Below are positions 17,243 to 26,631 of a stretch of DNA of 64,000 nucleotides, piece by piece (position 1 is the stretch's first letter; each line of letters opens with the position of its first letter). The translations under genes and the position numbers were made by a program. The notes under the pieces are model-generated. The model was given only the letters and a program-made list of their open reading frames with translations. It did not search any database and was not told where the DNA came from. Where the stretch lies: contig CP172536.1 of NCBI GenBank assembly GCA_044598425.1, forward strand, positions 2,604,001 through 2,668,000, in the 5' to 3' direction. This DNA is from JAEVLT01 sp044598425. GTDB lineage: Bacteria > Bacillota > Bacilli > Bacillales > Cytobacillaceae.

Positions 17243-17824
17243 TCATAGAAAACTTTCGATGATTCTCCATGCCTCGTCTTTTCCTATCCCTGTTTCCGAG
17301 GAAAAAAGAACAATATGGTCATTTTTTGCTAATTCTAAAGAATCTTTCGTTACTTTCAAATGCTTCTGCCATTTCCCTTTAGGAATTTTATCAGCCTTTG
17401 TTGCAATGATCATGCAAGGGATATCATAGTGCTTGAGAAAATCGTACATCATCCGGTCATCGGCTGTCGGCGGGTGACGAAGGTCAATGATCAAGATTAC
17501 AGCTTTTAGCTGTTCTCTTGTCGTTAAATACGTCTCAATCATCTTTCCCCATGCTTCGCGTTCTTTCTTCGAAACCTTTGCGTAGCCGTAACCCGGAACA
17601 TCGACAAAATGGAGAACATCATTAATAAGGTAGAAATTTAATGTTTGAGTTTTTCCTGGCTTTGACGAGATCCGGGCCAGCCCTTTCCGATTCAGCATTT
17701 TATTGATAAAAGATGATTTTCCAACATTTGAACGGCCGGCCAAGGCAAATTCAGGCAGCTCTGTTTCCGGATATTGCTCTGGCTTCACTGCGCTGATGAC
17801 AATGTCTGAACTGGTTACCTTCAT
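17243..17824 (-). CDS. engB: Ribosome biogenesis GTPase EngB (YsxC)
   Basis: EngB is an essential GTPase needed for late assembly of the 50S subunit. The 193-residue protein shows the G1 loop GRSNVGKSSF, G3 DVPGYG, G4 TKAD and G5 SSETG. Its start overlaps the lonA stop by four bases, so the two are translationally coupled, as in Bacillus. Confidence 0.96.
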   Translation of the reverse strand: MKVTSSDIVISAVKPEQYPETELPEFALAGRSNVGKSSFINKMLNRKGLARISSKPGKTQTLNFYLINDVLHFVDVPGYGYAKVSKKEREAWGKMIETYLTTREQLKAVILIIDLRHPPTADDRMMYDFLKHYDIPCMIIATKADKIPKGKWQKHLKVTKDSLELAKNDHIVLFSSETGIGKDEAWRIIESFL

Positions 17825-20148
17825 TGTGCCCCACCCTCAACAAGGGCATGCTTTAATACTTCATCTACATGGGATACAAGCACAAAGTCCATTTCATTTC
17901 TGATACTATCCGGAATATCATCGATATCTTTTTCATTATCCTTTGGTAAAATAATTTTTGTCAAACCAGCTCTGTGGGCGCCTAACGTCTTTTCCTTCAG
18001 ACCGCCAATCGGCAGAACTCTTCCTCTTAACGTGATTTCTCCCGTCATCCCGACTTCTTTACGAATCGCTTTTCCAGATAAGGCCGAAACGAGTGCAGTC
18101 GCAATTGTAATCCCGGCAGATGGGCCATCCTTTGGCACCGCCCCTTCTGGAACATGGATATGGATATCATATTTCTCATGAAAATCTTCCTCAATATCAA
18201 GTTCCTTCGCTTTTGAGCGAATGTAACTAAAGGCTGCCTGGGCAGATTCTTTCATTACATCTCCAAGTTTTCCGGTTAAGACTAACTTCCCTTTTCCCGG
18301 CGACAACGATACTTCTATTTGCAGAGTATCCCCGCCGACAGTCGTGTAGGCCAGTCCAGTTGCAACACCGATTTGGTTTTCCTGTTCGGCCTGACCATAG
18401 TGAAATCTCGGCTTCCCTAAAAACTCTTCCACGTTTTTCTCTGTAATGATCACGCGCTTTTTCTCGCTAGAAACAACGATTTTGGCTGTTTTTCGGCAAA
18501 TGGCTGCTATTTGCCGTTCAAGGTTCCGCACCCCAGCTTCGCGTGTATAATAGCGCACAATCTTTAAAATTGCCTCTTCCCTTACTTGCAATATTCCTTT
18601 AGAAAGTCCATGCTCTTTTAGTTGTTTTGGGAGCAGATGGTCTCTTGTAATATGAACCTTTTCAAGCTCCGTATATCCGGCAATCGTAATAATTTCCATT
18701 CGATCGAGCAACGGTCCAGGAATTGTCGATAAATTATTAGCTGTTGCAATAAACATGACTTTTGATAAATCGTACGGCTCTTCAATATAATGGTCACTAA
18801 AGTTATGATTTTGCTCAGGGTCAAGGACTTCAAGCATTGCCGAAGACGGGTCGCCGCGAAAATCATTGGACATTTTATCGATTTCATCCAATAAAAAAAC
18901 AGGGTTAATCGTTCCAGCTTTTTTCATCCCTTGAATAATTCTTCCCGGCATTGCGCCGACATATGTTCGTCTGTGACCGCGAATCTCAGACTCATCCCGG
19001 ACACCACCAAGGGAAACGCGGACAAAGTTCCGTTTCAAAGACCTTGCGATCGACCGGGCAAGGCTTGTTTTCCCTACTCCCGGAGGACCAGCGAGGCAGA
19101 GGATTGGCCCTTTTAACGAATTGGTCAGCTGCTGCACCGCTAAATACTCCAAGACGCGTTCCTTTACTTTTTCAAGGCCGTAATGGTCCTGGTTTAAAAT
19201 TTTCTCAGCGCGGTGAATATCTAAATCATCTTCTGTTTTTTTGTTCCAAGGCAAATTAAGAAGCCATTCAATGTAATTTCGAATAACCGCACTTTCAGCT
19301 GAACTCGACGGAACTTTTTCATAGCGGTCCAATTCTTTAAATGCTGTTTGTTTTACGTGTTCCGGCATTCCCGCCTGCTCAATTTTTTCAGTAAGATCGG
19401 CTATTTCTCCTGACTTTCCTTCCTTTTCGCCCAGTTCTTTTTGAATTGCCTTCATTTGTTCACGTAAATAATATTCCTTCTGCGTTCTTTCCATGGACCG
19501 CTTGACGCGCTGACCGATCTTCTTTTCAAGATTCAGCACTTCTTTTTCGTTATGAATGATGCTAATTACCCGGTTCATCCGCTCTTTCACATCAATCGTT
19601 TCGAGAATTTCCTGTTTTTCTTTTTGCTTTAACGGCAAGTGCGAAGAGATAATATCAGCCATTCTGCCCGGTTCTTCAATATCGGCGACAGAAGCAAACG
19701 TTTCCGCTGATATTTTTTTTGACAATTTTATGTATTGTTCAAAATACTCAAGCATCGTCCTCATTAAAGCCTCATCTTCAACATCTTTCTCTTGCACATC
19801 CTCAAAAGGCTTTACGCTTACAGAAAAATACTGATCCTCTTCATGAAAAGAGACGATCTTCCCCCGCGTTAGTCCCTCAACTAAAACCCTGATTGTGCCA
19901 TTCGGAAGCTTAAGCATTTGCTTAACCTTTGTAATGGTCCCCATTGTATATAAATCTTCTTCAGCTGGTTCATCTATTGAAACTTCCTTTTGGGTAGTTA
20001 AAAAGATTAAGTGATCATCGACCATCGCTTTTTCGAGTGCTTGTACCGATTTTTCCCGTCCAACATCTAAATGGAGAACCATCGTTGGATAGACAAGCAA
20101 ACCGCGAAGCGGCAGGAGTGGGATGACAATTTCCTTATTTTCCGCCAA
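17821..20148 (-). CDS. lonA: ATP-dependent protease LonA
   Basis: LonA degrades misfolded and regulatory proteins. The 775-residue product has the N-terminal substrate domain, a coiled-coil linker, an AAA+ module with GPPGVGKTS and the Ser-Lys protease domain with PKDGPSAGITIATALVSAL; the catalytic lysine follows in the GGLKEKTLGAHRAG segment. I place the start at TTG 20148, seven bases after GGAGGTG; the upstream ATG at 20175 would put that ribosome site inside the gene. engB is overlapped downstream, and lonB lies upstream as a separate unit. Confidence 0.96.
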   Translation of the reverse strand: MAENKEIVIPLLPLRGLLVYPTMVLHLDVGREKSVQALEKAMVDDHLIFLTTQKEVSIDEPAEEDLYTMGTITKVKQMLKLPNGTIRVLVEGLTRGKIVSFHEEDQYFSVSVKPFEDVQEKDVEDEALMRTMLEYFEQYIKLSKKISAETFASVADIEEPGRMADIISSHLPLKQKEKQEILETIDVKERMNRVISIIHNEKEVLNLEKKIGQRVKRSMERTQKEYYLREQMKAIQKELGEKEGKSGEIADLTEKIEQAGMPEHVKQTAFKELDRYEKVPSSSAESAVIRNYIEWLLNLPWNKKTEDDLDIHRAEKILNQDHYGLEKVKERVLEYLAVQQLTNSLKGPILCLAGPPGVGKTSLARSIARSLKRNFVRVSLGGVRDESEIRGHRRTYVGAMPGRIIQGMKKAGTINPVFLLDEIDKMSNDFRGDPSSAMLEVLDPEQNHNFSDHYIEEPYDLSKVMFIATANNLSTIPGPLLDRMEIITIAGYTELEKVHITRDHLLPKQLKEHGLSKGILQVREEAILKIVRYYTREAGVRNLERQIAAICRKTAKIVVSSEKKRVIITEKNVEEFLGKPRFHYGQAEQENQIGVATGLAYTTVGGDTLQIEVSLSPGKGKLVLTGKLGDVMKESAQAAFSYIRSKAKELDIEEDFHEKYDIHIHVPEGAVPKDGPSAGITIATALVSALSGKAIRKEVGMTGEITLRGRVLPIGGLKEKTLGAHRAGLTKIILPKDNEKDIDDIPDSIRNEMDFVLVSHVDEVLKHALVEGGAQ

Positions 20149-20296
20149 AATATTGCACCTCCAAATACTTAACATGCTATTCTTGCTTTAAAAACAGGAA
20201 TATTCTTTGTACAATTCTATCTCATTTGCTAGTATGTGTCTAATTAAAGAGAATGCATCTAAAGCAAGATGACTGATATTGTTATTTTTCCCTAAA

Positions 20297-20342
20297 AAGA
20301 AAAATAAACACTTCCGCTTGTCCGAGATAAACGGAAGTGCTT
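20297..20342 (-). terminator. Terminator of lonB
   Basis: CACTTCCG and CGGAAGTG arms with a 13-base loop are followed on the minus strand by a T-rich tail, immediately after the lonB stop. Confidence 0.85.
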
Positions 20343-20346
20343 AGCA

Positions 20347-22014
20347 TTAAATTAATTCTTTTTTTGAAAGTTCAATGGCTGCCGGAACTACTTTTTTCGT
20401 ATATAGATCTTTTACAAACGCAGCTTGGAAAACTTCAGTTAGATGATCGACCGGAACAATCGTAATTCCCTCAATTTCTTTTAAAATCGATTGCATATTT
20501 TCTCTTGGAATGATTACTGTTTTCGCACCAGCTTTTTTCGCAGCTTTCACCTTTGGATAAACACCGCCAATCGGCTTTACATTCCCATGAATACTAATTT
20601 CTCCCGTCATTGCAACTTCGTGGTTGATCGGAATTTTATAAATTGCCGAGTAAATTCCTGTTGCCATTGCAATTCCGGCAGATGGTCCATCAATTGGAAT
20701 GCCGCCGGGGAAATTCACATGGATATCATATTCATCCGCTGGAACGCCCATTGACCTTAGTACCGTGATGACATTTTCGATCGATCCGCGTGCCATACTT
20801 TTTCTGCGGATTGATTTGCCTTGGGAACCAATGCTTTCTTCATCGACAATCCCTGTAATATTAATCGAACCTTTTTCTTTTGCTGGTATCACAGTCACTT
20901 CGATTTCAAGAAGTGCCCCGGAATTTGGCCCATAAACGGCAAGGCCATTTACGAGCCCAATCGCAGAAAAATCATTGATTTTCTTCTCTATTCTTGGTGA
21001 CAATTGGCTGGAATGAATCACCCATTCAATCTCTTCATCCTTCATATAATTTCGCTCATCTGTGATTGCCAGTCCAGCGGCTATTTGGATCATATTTACA
21101 GCTTCTCGTCCGTTTCTTGCATAATCAGCCAATATATTTAAACCGGATTCTTGAATGGATAGATTTACTTTTTCCGCTGCTTTTTTGGCAACCTCATAAA
21201 TTTCCTCCTGGGTTAATTCCCTAAAAAAAACTTCCATGCAGCGCGAGCGGATTGCGGGAGGGATTTCATTCGGCGTCCTCGTTGTGGCCCCAATTAAGCG
21301 GAAGTCTGCCGGCAAACCATTTTTAAAAATATCATGAATATGGGTCGGAATTTGCGTATTATCTTCGTGATAATAAGCGCTTTCTAAAAATACTTTTCGA
21401 TCCTCCAAAACTTTCAGCAGCTTATTCATTTGAATCGGATGCAGTTCACCGATTTCATCGATAAACAATACACCGCCATGGGCATTGGTAACAGCTCCTT
21501 GCTTTGGCTGCGGGATCCCCGCTTGTCCCATCGCCCCTGCACCTTGATAGATCGGATCATGAACAGACCCGATAAGCGGATCGGCAATTCCCCTTTCATC
21601 AAATCGCGCTGTTGTTGCGTCCAATTCAACAAAAACCGAACTGTTTGTAAATGGAGACTTTGGATACTTTTTTGCTTCTTCCAGAACAAGCCGGGCTGCA
21701 GCCGTTTTTCCTACCCCGGGCGGCCCGTAAATAATTACATGCTGTGGATTCGGTCCGCACAACGCTGCCCGTAATGACTTGATCCCGTCCTGTTGTCCAA
21801 CAATATCTTCAAAGCTAGTTGGCCGCACTCTCTCAGAAAGCGGTTCGGTTAACGAAATAGCCCTCATTTTACGGAGTTGTTCCATTTCTTTGCGCGATTC
21901 ACGATCAATCGATACTTTTTGTGTTCGCTGATTTCTTAATAAGTTCCAAAAATATAATCCGATCACCACACCAAAAAAAAGTTGTATAAATAAGGCAATC
22001 CCCGTCCAACTCAT
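20347..22014 (-). CDS. lonB: LonB, membrane-anchored Lon-like protease of the forespore
   Basis: LonB is the sporulation-specific Lon paralogue in Bacillus. The 555-residue protein starts with a hydrophobic anchor (about residues 4-24), followed by an AAA+ domain with YGPPGVGKTAAARL and LFIDEIGELHP, and ends with a protease domain containing the serine motif DGPSAGIAMATG and the lysine in GGVYPKVKAAKKAG. The start is ATG 22014, preceded by GGAGGGAA; the longer frame upstream lacks a site and covers the candidate sigma-F promoter. It has its own terminator, so it is a single-gene unit between clpX and lonA. Confidence 0.95.
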   Translation of the reverse strand: MSWTGIALFIQLFFGVVIGLYFWNLLRNQRTQKVSIDRESRKEMEQLRKMRAISLTEPLSERVRPTSFEDIVGQQDGIKSLRAALCGPNPQHVIIYGPPGVGKTAAARLVLEEAKKYPKSPFTNSSVFVELDATTARFDERGIADPLIGSVHDPIYQGAGAMGQAGIPQPKQGAVTNAHGGVLFIDEIGELHPIQMNKLLKVLEDRKVFLESAYYHEDNTQIPTHIHDIFKNGLPADFRLIGATTRTPNEIPPAIRSRCMEVFFRELTQEEIYEVAKKAAEKVNLSIQESGLNILADYARNGREAVNMIQIAAGLAITDERNYMKDEEIEWVIHSSQLSPRIEKKINDFSAIGLVNGLAVYGPNSGALLEIEVTVIPAKEKGSINITGIVDEESIGSQGKSIRRKSMARGSIENVITVLRSMGVPADEYDIHVNFPGGIPIDGPSAGIAMATGIYSAIYKIPINHEVAMTGEISIHGNVKPIGGVYPKVKAAKKAGAKTVIIPRENMQSILKEIEGITIVPVDHLTEVFQAAFVKDLYTKKVVPAAIELSKKELI

Positions 22015-22053
22015 CCTGTTCCCTCCTGCAACAAAATACTCGTATATACCTTC

Positions 22054-22082
22054 AGTATTTCCGTTGACAGGGAGGAATAAAC
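22054..22082 (-). promoter_or_regulatory. Candidate sigma-F promoter of lonB
   Basis: GTTTA (22082-22078), a 15-base spacer and GGAAATACT (22062-22054) fit the sigma-F pattern GYATA-N15-GGnnAnAnT with one -35 mismatch. It lies about 40 bases before the lonB start. lonB is a known prespore gene in B. subtilis, which agrees. Confidence 0.5.
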
Positions 22083-22102
22083 AAAAACTTACTATAATTA
22101 AA

Positions 22103-22141
22103 AACAAAAGAAACTGCCCCTCTATTTAAGGACAGCTCCAT
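22103..22141 (-). terminator. Weak terminator of clpX
   Basis: CTGTCC and GGGGCAG-type arms followed on the minus strand by a T-rich stretch lie just past the clpX stop. Pairing includes a G-T wobble, so confidence is moderate. Confidence 0.45.
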
Positions 22142-22146
22142 TTCAA

Positions 22147-23412
22147 TCACGCACTTGTTTTTCTTTCTTCTTCAACAACAGTTCCATCTTCTAGAATCAG
22201 CTTTGGAATGCTATTTTCTGCAACTGTTTCTTTTGTGATAATACACTTGGTAATATCATCACGAGATGGAAGATCAAACATCACGTCCAGCATGATGCCT
22301 TCGATAATCGAACGTAAACCGCGCGCCCCTGTCTTTCGCTCAATCGCTTTTTTGGCGATTTCCTGCAGTGCACCTTCTTCGAATTCCAGCTCAACATCAT
22401 CAAGCTCAAGCATTTTTTGGTATTGCTTGACCAATGCATTTTTTGGTTTCGTCAAGATCTCAATCAATGCCTCTTCATCTAATTGCTCAAGGCTGGCAAT
22501 TACCGGAAGACGGCCGATAAATTCTGGGATCAAGCCAAAACGCAATAAATCTTCCGGAAGAACTTTGGAAAGCAATTCTTTTTGGCCAATTTCTACTTGC
22601 TTATTATCCGCTCCGAAACCGATCACCTTTTGACCTAAACGACGTTTGATGATCGGCTCAATGCCATCAAAGGCTCCACCGCAAATAAACAGGATATTGG
22701 TTGTATCAATTTGAATAAATTCTTGATGTGGATGTTTACGTCCTCCTTGTGGCGGAACACTTGCGACCGTTCCTTCAAGAATTTTCAACAGCGCCTGCTG
22801 AACCCCTTCACCAGATACATCTCTTGTAATCGAAGGATTTTCAGATTTACGGGCTATTTTATCAATTTCATCGATATAAATAATTCCCTTTTCTGCTTTT
22901 TCCACATCGTAATCAGCTGCTTGAATCAATTTTAATAAAATATTTTCAACATCTTCCCCAACATAGCCAGCTTCTGTCAACGATGTAGCGTCGGCGATAG
23001 CAAAGGGGACATTAAGAATTCTGGCAAGTGTTTGCGCCAATAAGGTTTTCCCGCTTCCTGTCGGTCCAATCATGACAATATTGCTTTTCGACAGTTCTAT
23101 GTCATCAATTTTGCTATTTGAATTAATTCGCTTATAGTGATTATATACCGCAACAGATAAAGATTTCTTTGCCTGGTCTTGGCCAATTACATATTCATCC
23201 AAAATTTCACGAATCTCTCTCGGTTTCGGAACGTCCTTAAATTCAACTTCTTCTTCTGTCCCAAGTTCTTCCTCAACGATTTCAGTACATAATTCAATAC
23301 ATTCATCACATATATATACTCCAGGTCCGGCAACTAGCTTGCGAACTTGATCCTGCGTTTTACCGCAGAAAGAGCACTTTAATTGTCCCTTTTCATCATT
23401 AAATTTAAACAA
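22147..23412 (-). CDS. clpX: ClpX, AAA+ unfoldase of the ClpXP protease
   Basis: ClpX unfolds substrates and feeds them to ClpP. The 421-residue protein has the N-terminal zinc-binding domain with cysteines 13, 16, 35 and 38 (CSFC and CDEC), the Walker A GPTGSGKTLLAQTLA, Walker B IIYIDEIDKIA, and an IGF-type ClpP loop (KVIGFGAD). It sits 400 bases downstream of tig with its own promoter, the usual Bacillus arrangement. Confidence 0.98.
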   Translation of the reverse strand: MFKFNDEKGQLKCSFCGKTQDQVRKLVAGPGVYICDECIELCTEIVEEELGTEEEVEFKDVPKPREIREILDEYVIGQDQAKKSLSVAVYNHYKRINSNSKIDDIELSKSNIVMIGPTGSGKTLLAQTLARILNVPFAIADATSLTEAGYVGEDVENILLKLIQAADYDVEKAEKGIIYIDEIDKIARKSENPSITRDVSGEGVQQALLKILEGTVASVPPQGGRKHPHQEFIQIDTTNILFICGGAFDGIEPIIKRRLGQKVIGFGADNKQVEIGQKELLSKVLPEDLLRFGLIPEFIGRLPVIASLEQLDEEALIEILTKPKNALVKQYQKMLELDDVELEFEEGALQEIAKKAIERKTGARGLRSIIEGIMLDVMFDLPSRDDITKCIITKETVAENSIPKLILEDGTVVEEERKTSA

Positions 23413-23509
23413 TGCTTTTCACCCCTTGAAAACGTCTATACCCTGCTAAAAAGGCTGCAAATCTAAATTAAACAGAATTTATTCAAACTATTTCAGCGTT
23501 ATGTATTGC

Positions 23510-23540
23510 ATTGTAACATATTTGATCTCTAGACTGTAAA
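23510..23540 (-). promoter_or_regulatory. Candidate promoter of clpX
   Basis: TTTACA and TACAAT, the latter with an upstream TG (extended -10), are about 19 bases apart, roughly 100 bases before clpX. The rest of the 400-base gap holds only AT-rich sequence and the tig terminator. Confidence 0.4.
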
Positions 23541-23756
23541 TAAAAACGCTTAAAGAAAAGATGTTTCTTTCGACTGCAAATTAAGAAATGTACTCATTAA
23601 GCATAACCATAATTTTTAAAAATAAGTCACTTTCATCGGCGATTTTAAAAATTCTCTATGTATAAGTTTTTCCAATCCGAGAAATAAACAAAATCGTGAG
23701 ATTCACTGAAATGAATGGTTTTGCTTCTATTATAATATGTAATTTGATTCTTGTAT

Positions 23757-23792
23757 AAAACAAGGCACGAATTAAATCGTGCCTTGTTTTAT
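23757..23792. terminator. Terminator of tig
   Basis: ACAAGGCACGA and TCGTGCCTTGT arms with a six-base loop follow the tig stop; A- and T-runs flank both sides. Confidence 0.9.
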
Positions 23793-23812
23793 ATTAAATG
23801 GCTTGAGCAAAA

Positions 23813-25090
23813 TTATTTCTTATTTTCGACAAGGAAATCAATTGCTTTTCGAAGTTTAAGATCAGATTTAATCACTTCAACTCCGCCTAAAGCTGCTTTT
23901 ACACGCTCAGGAGTCATGTTGTACATTGCTGCCATATTTTCAAGCTCAGCATTCACATCTTCTTCAGAAGCTTCGATGTTTTCAGCTTTCGCAATTGCTT
24001 CTAATGTTAAGTTTACACGTACATGCGTTTCTGCTTCTTCTCTCATTTGGCCACGAAGAGCTTGTTCATCTTGACCTGAGAATTGGAAGTAAAGTTCAAG
24101 GTTCATTCCCTGCATTTGCAGACGTTGTTCAAACTCCTGCATCATCCGGTTGATTTCATTTTCTACCATTATAGGAGGAATTTCCATTTCAGCATTGGCA
24201 GAAGCTTTTTCAACAACTGTGTCACGTACATGGTGCTCTGCTTCGTGTGCTTTGCTTTCTGCTAAACGATTTTTAATTTTTTCTTTTAATTCAGCCAATG
24301 TTTCAACTTCATCATCAACATCTTTTGCAAACTCATCATCTAATTCAGGAAGTTCTTTTCCTTTTACTTCATGAACGGTAACTTTAAATACCGCTGGTTT
24401 TCCAGCAAGCTCAGCTGCATGATATTCCTCTGGGAACGTAACTTCAACGTCTTTAGATTCACCGGCTGCTATGCCGACTAATTGCTCTTCAAACCCTGGA
24501 ATGAAAGAACCAGAGCCTAATTCAAGAGAATAGTTTTCCCCTTTTCCGCCTTCAAAAGCTTCTCCGTCAACGAATCCTTCAAAATCAATAACAACTGTGT
24601 CGCCGTTCTCAGCTTTGCCATCTTCTTTTACGACAAGCTCAGCATGGTGATTTTGCATTTCTTTCAATTCGTTTTCGATATCTTCCTCTGTTACATTTGT
24701 ATCAAATGCTTCAACTTCTAAGCCTTTGTATTCGCCTAATTTCACTTCAGGCTTAACTGTTACAGTTGCTTTGAAGATAAGCTCTTTTCCTTTTTCCATT
24801 TGCTCGATATCGATGCTTGGACGATCAACAGGCTCAATTCCTGTTTCTTCGATTGCATTTTCATATGCTTCAGGAAGAAGAATATCTAATGCATCTTGGT
24901 AAAGGGATTCAACACCAAAACGTTTTTCAAACATGCCACGAGGCATTTTCCCTTTGCGAAAGCCTGGAACATTTACTTGTTTTACTACTTTTTTAAATGC
25001 AGCGTCTAAACCTTCGTTTACTTTATCTGCACTAACTTCAACAGTAAGAACACCACTGTTGCCTTCTAACTTTTCCCATTTTGCTGTCAT
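23813..25090 (-). CDS. tig: Trigger factor (ribosome-associated chaperone and prolyl isomerase)
   Basis: Trigger factor binds nascent chains at the ribosome exit. The 425-residue protein has the ribosome-binding signature VPGFRKGKMPR near residue 45, an FKBP-type isomerase domain (GDTVVIDFEGFVDGE, LGSGSFIPGFEEQL) and a long helical C-terminal chaperone region. The start at 25090 follows GGAGGG by ten bases; the frame extends 12 codons further without a ribosome site. It is a single-gene unit with a strong terminator. Confidence 0.97.
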   Translation of the reverse strand: MTAKWEKLEGNSGVLTVEVSADKVNEGLDAAFKKVVKQVNVPGFRKGKMPRGMFEKRFGVESLYQDALDILLPEAYENAIEETGIEPVDRPSIDIEQMEKGKELIFKATVTVKPEVKLGEYKGLEVEAFDTNVTEEDIENELKEMQNHHAELVVKEDGKAENGDTVVIDFEGFVDGEAFEGGKGENYSLELGSGSFIPGFEEQLVGIAAGESKDVEVTFPEEYHAAELAGKPAVFKVTVHEVKGKELPELDDEFAKDVDDEVETLAELKEKIKNRLAESKAHEAEHHVRDTVVEKASANAEMEIPPIMVENEINRMMQEFEQRLQMQGMNLELYFQFSGQDEQALRGQMREEAETHVRVNLTLEAIAKAENIEASEEDVNAELENMAAMYNMTPERVKAALGGVEVIKSDLKLRKAIDFLVENKK

Positions 25091-25254
25091 ACTTGTTTTT
25101 CCCTCCAACAATCTATTCTCATTCATTCTAAACGAATTCGTATGAATATGTCTTGTCCATCTTCAAGTCGATATTCACTCTGATTGTAAAATTGCTCTTT
25201 TACACAATGCAACCCCTACATTATACCATACGTGTATTATCGGCAACAACCCCA

Positions 25255-26298
25255 CTAAATGACGGGATAAGAAATTTCTTCTATCGCCTTGATCCAGTCA
25301 ATTGCTTGCTTCAAGTTCTCTGAAGATTGCTCATATTCATCTTCAAGATCGCTTAGCTTCGGACTCTGCCCGTAGTATTCAAGTGTAAGAAAATGAAAAG
25401 CAGCTGCCCAGGCATTGGGTTCAACTGGCTCGAGCTGAAAGGGATAAACGATAAAAAAATGACGTTCTACAAGACTTTTGATATTTTCCAACAAAATTGG
25501 ATCCTTCTGTTCCAAACGGTTTCTCAGGATTTCGATAATCTCTATCATTCTCGCCTGCCTTCTAATATCAGGCAGCTCTGAAGGAACAACATTTTTTTCA
25601 AAGTTAAATTTCTCAACTGTAACTTCCTTTTCAAACTCTTGCTCTTTTAAAAGATTTAACAGCAATGTTTTGAAAAACGGATGCCCTGCCTGATCCACTA
25701 AATAGGCTTGGATTTCCTCTGCATATGGACGAATATTTTTATCAGCCAAGTGAGAAATGAGAAGCATTTGCTCATTTGTATCCTTTAGATCATAGAGATT
25801 CAAATTCTGTTTTTCGACTTTTTCTGCTGGCCTTAAATCCAGTTCCCATTCATCAGTAATAGAGGGAGGGCCGCTCTCAACCATCCTTTTGCTAAACTGC
25901 ATTATCGTTGAAAAACGAGCTGTTTTATCAGCTGGTATTTCATTTTCATCCAATAGGGTTTGAATGGTTGTCACAATTTCTGAGTATTCATGTAACTGTA
26001 GCAGGATCGTTATATAAAGATCGATTATTTGATCGTAATGACCGATTCCTTTTAAAAGCATTTCTTTTGCAAGGCTTTTGGCATGTTGAAAATTGCCTGC
26101 TTCCACATAGGAAAGGACTAAGCCAATCAAGATCTCATCATTTTCGGGATCGAGCTGCATAGCTTTTTCCAAAAAATCAATGGCTTCAGAGTACTTTTTT
26201 GCCTGCAAACTTTCTAAACCTTTTTCTGCAAGACGTTTTTCAAGGTCTGGAAAAAGGATGATATTTTCTTCAGACTTTATCGGTTTCTTTTTTTTCAT
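25255..26298 (-). CDS. ysoA: TPR-repeat protein of the YsoA type
   Basis: The 347-residue cytoplasmic protein has at least two tetratricopeptide repeats in residues 20-110 (EKGLESLQAKKYSEAIDFLE, LVLSYVEAGNFQHAKSLAKE), followed by a mixed alpha region without known catalytic motifs. Its position upstream of tig matches ysoA of B. subtilis. Function is unknown; TPR repeats suggest protein-protein contacts. ATG 26298 is preferred to TTG 26310, which sits too close to GAAGGA. Confidence 0.75.
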   Translation of the reverse strand: MKKKKPIKSEENIILFPDLEKRLAEKGLESLQAKKYSEAIDFLEKAMQLDPENDEILIGLVLSYVEAGNFQHAKSLAKEMLLKGIGHYDQIIDLYITILLQLHEYSEIVTTIQTLLDENEIPADKTARFSTIMQFSKRMVESGPPSITDEWELDLRPAEKVEKQNLNLYDLKDTNEQMLLISHLADKNIRPYAEEIQAYLVDQAGHPFFKTLLLNLLKEQEFEKEVTVEKFNFEKNVVPSELPDIRRQARMIEIIEILRNRLEQKDPILLENIKSLVERHFFIVYPFQLEPVEPNAWAAAFHFLTLEYYGQSPKLSDLEDEYEQSSENLKQAIDWIKAIEEISYPVI

Positions 26299-26375
26299 TT
26301 GCCGCCCCAATCCTTCACGTTCCTTTTTGGAAATAGTTTAGCACGAAGAAATGCAAATGCAAATTTTTTAAAAGA

Positions 26376-26405
26376 AAAAACTCATCTAAAGCTAGATGAG
26401 TTGAG
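26376..26405 (-). terminator. Terminator of the tRNA-Arg gene
   Basis: AACTCATCTA and AGATGAGTT arms with a short loop and a T-rich tail on the minus strand lie about 35 bases past the tRNA. Confidence 0.8.
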
Positions 26406-26438
26406 TGCAATTTGGTATGTAGTTAAAATGGTTTGTAA

Positions 26439-26515
26439 TGGCGTCCCAGGAGAGATTCGAACTCCCGACCGTACGCTTAGAAGGCGTATGCTCTATCCGG
26501 CTGAGCTACTGGGAC
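26439..26515 (-). tRNA. tRNA-Arg (anticodon UCU)
   Basis: A 77-base cloverleaf is visible: acceptor GTCCCAG / CTGGGAC, D-arm GCTC...GAGC, anticodon arm TACGC-CTTCTAA-GCGTA, T-arm GGGAG-TTCGAAT-CTCTC, discriminator G and an encoded CCA. The anticodon TCT reads AGA and AGG. It stands alone, with its own terminator. Confidence 0.96.
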
Positions 26516-26583
26516 GCATTCAGTAATCAAAGACAAGGTTTATTATATTAGCCAAGCATTTAAAAGTCAACAATATTTTTTAA

Positions 26584-26616
26584 AAATGCGGGGGAATGTC
26601 TGTTATCCCCCTCATC
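26584..26616 (-). terminator. Terminator of the rph-rdgB-ysnB unit
   Basis: GGGGGAT and ATTCCCCC-type arms lie just beyond the ysnB stop, with a T-containing tail on the minus strand. Confidence 0.65.
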
Positions 26617-26631
26617 AGTATATGCGGCAAC

